Below, piece by piece: positions 9,301-11,795 of a DNA stretch of 11,795 nt. A program made the position numbers and the translations under genes. The first letter of the stretch is position 1. Every line of letters begins with the position of its first letter. The notes beneath the pieces are model-generated. The model was not told the origin of the DNA, searched no databases, and worked only from the letters and a program-made list of their open reading frames with translations. The stretch comes from Saccoglossus kowalevskii (lineage: Eukaryota; Hemichordata; Enteropneusta; Harrimaniidae), in NCBI RefSeq assembly GCF_000003605.2, contig NW_003122919.1, positions 119,963 through 131,757 on the forward strand, in the 5' to 3' direction.

Positions 9301-9623
9301 AATTTTAATGTAATTTTTTAATAAATTATTGTTTAATAAATTTTTTAATTTATTGATAAAAATACAGGAAAATGATAAATTGTAATTTCTAAAAGATGAC
9401 AATAGTTGACGTCAGTGTTCAAATTTCTGATAGTAGTTTAGTATAGCTATAAACTGACCCCCACCCCCACCCAACAAACACACACCTACAACCAAAATGC
9501 ATATACAAATGTACTCCTTACCTCAAAATCATCATCATCATAATTGTAATCATCCTCCTTGCCCATGACAACCTGCTTCCCTTCCTCTTCTTTCCTAGGT
9601 TGTTCTTCATAATCTACAGTTGG
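32..9623 (-). CDS. DYNC2I1: WDR60/DYNC2I1-like dynein-2 intermediate chain, internal part (11 exons)
   Basis: The product is expected to be the WDR60 intermediate chain of cytoplasmic dynein-2. In the family it pairs with WDR34/DYNC2I2, holds light chains through its N-terminal region and binds the heavy chain through its WD40 propeller, driving tip-to-base intraflagellar transport. The coding join on the minus strand is 9623-9522, 8058-7993, 7533-7447, 7116-7095, 6200-5974, 2873-2762, 2061-1955, 1781-1655, 965-889, 768-692, 336-32. This is 1309 bases in one open frame with matching phases at every junction. Family-typical blocks appear in the expected order: [78 protein letters not shown] and VVWDLRE. 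Vertebrate members have roughly 1,060 residues, so about 40% is seen here. Both ends of the gene lie outside the join. The assignment comes from remembered family sequence. Confidence 0.93.
337..691 (-). other. DYNC2I1: Intron, 355 bp
   Basis: The intron opens with GTGAGT and closes with TTATAG. Open frames of 69 and 92 codons overlap here on opposite strands, but neither resembles a known protein and both cross splice sites. Nothing else is recognised. Confidence 0.85.
692..768 (-). CDS. DYNC2I1: DYNC2I1 exon: WD40 blade ending ICLWNV
   Basis: This 77-nt exon has an acceptor ATTATTTTCCAG before GCATCA and a donor CAGAA before a consensus GTGAGT. It encodes [18 protein letters not shown], then NEPTRPQ and two bases of a Lys codon. 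The [16 protein letters not shown] pattern matches the vertebrate VLCVWDIWQPSGPQK strand, where W-D/N is the blade-closing dipeptide of a WD40 repeat. Confidence 0.95.
889..965 (-). CDS. DYNC2I1: DYNC2I1 exon: first WD40 blade, strands
   Basis: This 77-nt exon has an acceptor TGTCTTCACAG before ATCGTC and a donor AAAAA before a consensus GTAAGT. It completes a His codon and encodes [20 protein letters not shown], then SMPQK, ending in phase 0. The alternating hydrophobic pattern around FHP and LILTAY is typical of WD40 beta strands. The 77-nt length exactly bridges the phases of its neighbours. Confidence 0.92.
966..1654 (-). other. DYNC2I1: Intron, 689 bp, with AAT-rich tract
   Basis: The intron opens with GTGAGT and closes with CTTCACAG. 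It holds an imperfect AAT/ATT microsatellite near 1293-1322 and three close copies of ATCAGTT at 1351-1382. No exon or RNA gene is seen. Confidence 0.85.
1293..1322. repeat. Imperfect (AAT)n microsatellite
   Basis: A run of AAT units with one ATT interruption lies in the intron. It is simple-sequence DNA. Confidence 0.85.
1655..1781 (-). CDS. DYNC2I1: DYNC2I1 exon: VVSVLLEEN helix and entry to WD40 domain
   Basis: This 127-nt exon has an acceptor TCTCTTTCCAG before GTGGTA and a donor AAAC before GTGAGT. It encodes [16 protein letters not shown], then [18 protein letters not shown] and SKLPFLK plus one base of a His codon. It corresponds to the vertebrate VMAVLLEED...LNTSLPFLQ segment just before the first propeller strand. 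Confidence 0.94.
1955..2061 (-). CDS. DYNC2I1: DYNC2I1 exon: acidic spacer and FLQNSGQ helix
   Basis: This 107-nt exon has an acceptor CATATTGCAG before GTGGTG and a donor CAG before GTAATA. It completes a Gly codon and encodes [20 protein letters not shown], then [15 protein letters not shown], ending in phase 0. The IDxxRLxxFLxxxxQ stretch matches the vertebrate PRLCSFLRAACQ helix. The Asp/Glu-rich start is the variable spacer between the WTQ block and this helix. Confidence 0.93.
2241..2300. repeat. Three-copy 20-bp tandem repeat
   Basis: The unit AATATGGTCATACCATACCA is repeated three times. The first copy starts TA instead of AA, and the last copy has one change near its end. Each unit contains ATGGTCATACCAT, itself a near-palindrome, so single-stranded DNA could fold within a unit. 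Confidence 0.95.
2309..2330. repeat. Perfect 22-bp palindrome
   Basis: The half-site TGTGATCCACA is followed without spacer by its exact reverse complement. It starts 8 bp after the tandem repeat ends. It could be a chance or repeat-derived inverted repeat or a dimeric protein site; the sequence alone cannot decide. Confidence 0.95.
2762..2873 (-). CDS. DYNC2I1: DYNC2I1 exon: AYVQCNEDN / IQTEDIE block
   Basis: This 112-nt exon has an acceptor TTAATTGTAG before GCATAT and a donor GGAG before GTAAGA. It encodes [20 protein letters not shown], then [17 protein letters not shown] and the first base of a Gly codon. Vertebrate WDR60 has an almost identical [20 protein letters not shown] block followed by a WTQ motif, directly after the YIxNFG block. 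Open frames on the plus strand over this exon are antisense shadows. Confidence 0.95.
3491..3502. repeat. C12 homopolymer
   Basis: Twelve consecutive C on the plus strand, in an intron. Confidence 0.9.
3888..3926 (+). repeat. Left terminal inverted repeat
   Basis: It pairs with 4764-4800. The shared core reads GTTCACACG, one variable base, then CAGCATT. Confidence 0.75.
4764..4800 (-). repeat. Right terminal inverted repeat
   Basis: Its reverse complement matches the left end at 3888-3926, with a 2-bp length difference in the first few bases. Confidence 0.75.
5580..5611. repeat. Short inverted repeat (8-bp stem)
   Basis: GCATAGTG at 5580-5587 is the exact reverse complement of CACTATGC at 5604-5611, with a 16-base loop. 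It may be chance. Confidence 0.6.
5974..6200 (-). CDS. DYNC2I1: DYNC2I1 exon: conserved linker block before the propeller
   Basis: This 227-nt exon has an acceptor TTTTCTACTAG before ATACAT and a donor CAG before GTTGGT. It encodes about 75 residues: a basic start ([20 protein letters not shown]), a Lys/Arg cluster ([19 protein letters not shown]), then [20 protein letters not shown] and RSDTRQ. The LRLIDLD and LDLPPxxEYxxYIxNFG blocks are strongly conserved in WDR60 and are the clearest identity markers in the window. The exon enters with two bases completing an Asp codon and leaves in phase 0. Confidence 0.95.
6201..7094 (-). other. DYNC2I1: Intron, 894 bp
   Basis: The intron opens with GTATGT and closes with TCTACTAG. 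It includes an A12 run at 6281-6292. A 105-codon open frame at 6627-6944 has no recognisable motif and is treated as chance. Nothing else is seen. Confidence 0.8.
7095..7116 (-). CDS. DYNC2I1: DYNC2I1 22-nt microexon
   Basis: The exon is only 22 nt. The acceptor is TTGTTTACAG before GCTAGC and the donor is AGTG before GTATGT. It encodes ASQSPSS plus the first base of an Asp codon completed in the next exon. The preceding exon ends in phase 0 and the following exon needs one carried base, so exactly this kind of 3n+1 exon is required to join them. That phase fit, with clean splice sites, is the main evidence. The Ser/Pro-rich peptide has no recognisable fold. Confidence 0.82.
7117..7446 (-). 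other. DYNC2I1: Intron, 330 bp
   Basis: The intron opens with GTAAGT and closes with TTTACAG. It is AT-rich with no recognised element. Confidence 0.85.
7447..7533 (-). CDS. DYNC2I1: DYNC2I1 exon: charged helical segment
   Basis: This 87-nt exon is in phase 0 at both ends. The acceptor is CTTTACACAG before CAA and the donor is TAT before GTAAGT. It encodes 29 residues starting [16 protein letters not shown] and ending RRQYDRDDY. The Glu/Arg-rich heptad-like start is probably helical and matches the position of the short charged helix (KEIQEIQRAINAEN type) that follows the acidic patch in vertebrate WDR60. Confidence 0.9.
7534..7992 (-). other. DYNC2I1: Intron, 459 bp
   Basis: The intron opens with GTAAGT and closes with TTACACAG. 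A 14-bp perfect palindrome (TCACTGATCAGTGA, 7697-7710) is the only structure noticed. Confidence 0.85.
7993..8058 (-). CDS. DYNC2I1: DYNC2I1 exon: second acidic DYDDDFE motif
   Basis: This 66-nt exon is in phase 0 at both ends. The acceptor is AATTATGTAG before GAC and the donor is GCC before GTAAGT. It encodes 22 residues starting [14 protein letters not shown] and ending PTRILSA. It continues directly from the DDDDFE at the end of the preceding exon, giving two acidic motifs in tandem across the intron. Vertebrate WDR60 has the same tandem arrangement, which supports both the join and the identity. Confidence 0.9.
8059..9521 (-). other. DYNC2I1: Intron, 1463 bp, with A23 run
   Basis: The intron opens with GTAAGG and closes with AATTATGTAG. 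It holds A/C-rich simple sequence followed by an A23 run (8940-8962) and a very AT-rich, partly self-complementary tract at about 9300-9355. No exon is recognised, and none is needed for phase. Confidence 0.8.
8940..8962. repeat. A23 homopolymer
   Basis: Twenty-three consecutive A. It could be the tail of an old retroposed sequence or a simple repeat; no retroelement body was recognised beside it. Confidence 0.9.
9522..9623 (-). CDS. DYNC2I1: DYNC2I1 exon: charged linker with first acidic DDDDFE motif
   Basis: This 102-nt exon is in phase 0 at both ends. The acceptor is TTTTCATAG before CCA and the donor is GAG before GTAAGG. It encodes 34 residues beginning [15 protein letters not shown] and ending [12 protein letters not shown]. 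The Glu/Lys-rich start and the closing Asp cluster correspond to the acidic patch of vertebrate WDR60 that contains tandem DDFE motifs. It lies in the presumed disordered N-terminal part, which in the family recruits dynein light chains. Confidence 0.88.
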
Positions 9624-9710
9624 CTATGAAAATGAGAAAAAAGTATTATAACTGCAGTTTGGTTGGTGGTAACATTCATTTTCATGAAGACAGTGTTATT
9701 ATCAACAGAT

Positions 9711-9712
<2 letters not shown>

Positions 9713-9750
<38 letters not shown>
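9713..9750. repeat. (GT)19 microsatellite
   Basis: Nineteen uninterrupted GT units lie just upstream (in gene direction) of the exon ending at 9623. The tract is likely polymorphic. Confidence 0.97.
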
Positions 9751-9752
<2 letters not shown>

Positions 9753-10667
9753 CTTGGCTTTGGTTTGAACCTGTAAATCTAACACCATAGTTTGACATTT
9801 ATTTGATCTGTCTGTAGAAATACATTGTCTGAGCATCACACCCAAGTTGGTGAAATGAAGGAAGGCAGGAATATTTAATATTATGATTCAGTCCAGTTAG
9901 GTAATCGTGGCATAGTGCAGCGATGCAACATAGGAAAAAATAATAATGAATACCCGGTCGTACTAATCATATTATTTGGATAATTTATTTAGATTTTCCC
10001 CTTTGTATTGATTTTTTATCTTCTAGAAGGCTGGATTGCACATCAATACATGCTAGGCTTGTTTAGATATTCTATATTCAGCTGACGAAACTAACGAATC
10101 ATGTTCTACGTGAATTTCTAGCATGACATGTCAAACCAGTTGCTAAGACTAAGACTAAGACTTCAGATAAGGAATTTATTTATTTATTTTCTCTTTAGTG
10201 GTGACTCAATAACAACTACAAATTTAGCAATACTGGTATTTGAGGTGCCACATATTACGTGTTTATAAACAATCTATACCAATAATATTATGTAGCTAGC
10301 AGCTCAACTAGTTACATTACAAAATTTCTAGACAGTAAATCACCCTACTGAAAGTGCTCTATTGGAAGCACAACTGATCCAAACAATTTATAGAACTTGT
10401 GAGATGTCCACAACCAACTTTTGTTTTGAGTGGATTTAATATTTCAGTTACTGAATTTGACAACTGAAATTACAAAAGCTATGTTATCAGGTGGATAAAA
10501 TTAAACAATAAAAGGGATAGGAAATGTGAACTGTTGTCACCTGGTGTTGAAGGCATTGAAACATGGTATGGGATATTAAAAACAAGGGTATTGCAAAAAA
10601 AAGCAAAAAAAAAAAACACAAAACGAACATAACACAAACACTAAAAGCAAAATGCATAAATAATTAC

Positions 10668-10733
10668 TGCGTTTTCAGCCTGTCGTTTCACTTTAAAACT
10701 TTGACCTTTGCCCTGATGTCGTTGAATTGCACC
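10668..10733 (-). CDS. DYNC2I1: Candidate upstream exon (66 nt), tentative
   Basis: On the minus strand a pyrimidine-rich tract ending in CTCCCAG precedes an open 22-codon stretch beginning G-A-I-Q-R-H-Q-G-K-G and ending Q-A-E-N-A, followed by a GTAATT donor. It is in phase 0 at both ends, so it joins the certain exon at 9623 without disturbing the frame. Its Lys/Arg/Gln-rich composition suits the basic N-terminal region of WDR60. Against it, the donor is weak, the exon is short, and this region is too poorly conserved for residues to be matched. Confidence 0.4.
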
Positions 10734-11493
10734 CTGGGAGAAAGGAAGTAAAAACTCTTTCTCATTACTACAGCTTCATCATAGTCAATTTAATTAATAG
10801 ATGAAAATAAAGAAGTAATTTCAAATTACAAACAACTTAAGTAAGCTACAAGACATACTCAGTGTGTTCTCAGAATTCCACATGTGTGAATCATTCATTT
10901 GCATTGATAGATGGCTGAAATCACATTTGAATATTTGAAATTTTATCCATATACGATATCATTTAATTATTATAATATTAATTATTGTAATAATGGAAAC
11001 CGCTAATAAAAACATTCATTGAAATAAAAAAAACAGTGTTGATCTGATATTTAATGTGCATGTTTAAAATTACTTTGCAACAAAATTGATTAGCATAACT
11101 ATATGTTAAATAAAAAAAACATTGTCAATTAGATAACTTAATTTAACAAGTACATTACAAGAATCAAATTCAAAATATTTAAAAACATTAGGCATATATT
11201 CTGTTAAAAATTGATGGTGGTTGTGACTGTGTGCATTCAACAAGTAGGACTAATGGTTTACTATGCATAGCAATGTATGTGTATATGCATGTGTGTCAAA
11301 TGTATCATTCATTGTAACTATTTGAGCACTACATTTTTTTGAAATTTTCACCGAGTTCAATCTTGATTTCAGACAAAACAAACTAAATGGAGCATTGTTT
11401 CCTGTTTTTGATCAAAAGATTTGCAATTTTATGTCAGCATTATCTGAGAAAAATAGCAGACTATATAAATGGAATGAAATTGACTTTGGCACT

Positions 11494-11507
11494 GGGGGGG
11501 GGGGGGG
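11494..11507. repeat. G14 homopolymer
   Basis: Fourteen consecutive G on the plus strand. Such runs are prone to sequencing length error. Confidence 0.9.
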
Positions 11508-11795
11508 TTAATACACAAATTGTCAACGCATTCACCAACTTTTCTGTCAACTGAAAAAGTTTTCCAGTGACTGGACGACTAGGTTATTGCAAATTAGGAA
11601 TAATAATATTAAAGCCAATTTTGTAACTAATATTGAAATCATTTCTCAACAAAACATCTCCTTTTAATAAGTATGGATTATGATGAACACGTAGAGTGGA
11701 ATTAACATACTGTATATATACCTAACTATGGATATAAAATATATTACAAAAACTACAACAAAAACATTTAACACAATAACAAAACAACAAAAGCA

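Larger units (their letters stand above)
9751..11795 (-). other. DYNC2I1: Intronic or upstream DNA of DYNC2I1, mostly empty
   Basis: Apart from the candidate exon at 10668-10733, no exon could be supported. The stretch has CTAAGA repeated three times near 10143-10161, a TTTA tract near 10179-10190, an AT-rich near-palindrome at about 10963-10992 and a G14 run at 11494-11507. The basic N-terminal exons and promoter are not seen and should lie to the right of the window. Confidence 0.7.

Noticed and set aside
10868-10914. Possible minus-strand exon between a TGATTTCAG acceptor and a GTATGT donor
   Set aside because: One frame is open, but it ends with one base carried, which does not fit the candidate exon at 10733 or the certain exon at 9623. 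No family resemblance is visible.
1-11795. tRNA, rRNA, CRISPR or bacterial-type operon features
   Set aside because: No cloverleaf with a GGTTCRA-type arm, no spaced direct repeats and no ribosome-binding-site-led gene series were found on either strand. The window is intron-rich animal DNA.

Overview
The window is AT-rich animal (metazoan) nuclear DNA. Short exons sit in long introns with GT-AG borders, and there are microsatellites, homopolymer runs and a degenerate DNA transposon. No bacterial-style gene layout is present. It holds an internal stretch of one protein-coding gene on the minus strand. I recognise this gene as WDR60 / DYNC2I1, an intermediate chain of cytoplasmic dynein-2, the motor for retrograde intraflagellar transport in cilia. 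The match rests on remembered family sequence, not on a search. The species cannot be named from this window; an invertebrate (marine deuterostome or lophotrochozoan) fits best.

Reading the minus strand from the right end, eleven exons join without a frame break: 9623-9522, 8058-7993, 7533-7447, 7116-7095, 6200-5974, 2873-2762, 2061-1955, 1781-1655, 965-889, 768-692 and 336-32. Together they give 1309 coding bases, about 436 residues. A twelfth exon (10733-10668) is a tentative addition upstream. Every junction has a GT donor and an AG acceptor, and the codon phases agree across all of them. The first exons encode an acidic, charged, probably disordered N-terminal part. The 6200-5974 and 2873-2762 exons encode the most conserved linker block. 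The last four encode the start of the WD40 propeller. The remaining WD40 exons and the stop codon lie left of position 1. The basic N-terminal exons and the promoter lie right of the window or were not recognised.

The longest intron (2874-5973) carries a DNA transposon remnant of about 0.9 kb with imperfect terminal inverted repeats (3888-4800). Other introns hold a three-copy 20-bp tandem repeat beside a perfect 22-bp palindrome (2241-2330), a (GT)19 microsatellite, A23, C12 and G14 runs, and AAT-rich tracts. I found no RNA gene, CRISPR array or second protein-coding gene. The window looks like an ordinary ciliary gene. The points of interest are its exon architecture, including a 22-nt microexon, symmetric exons, a repeated acidic motif and an in-frame alternative acceptor.
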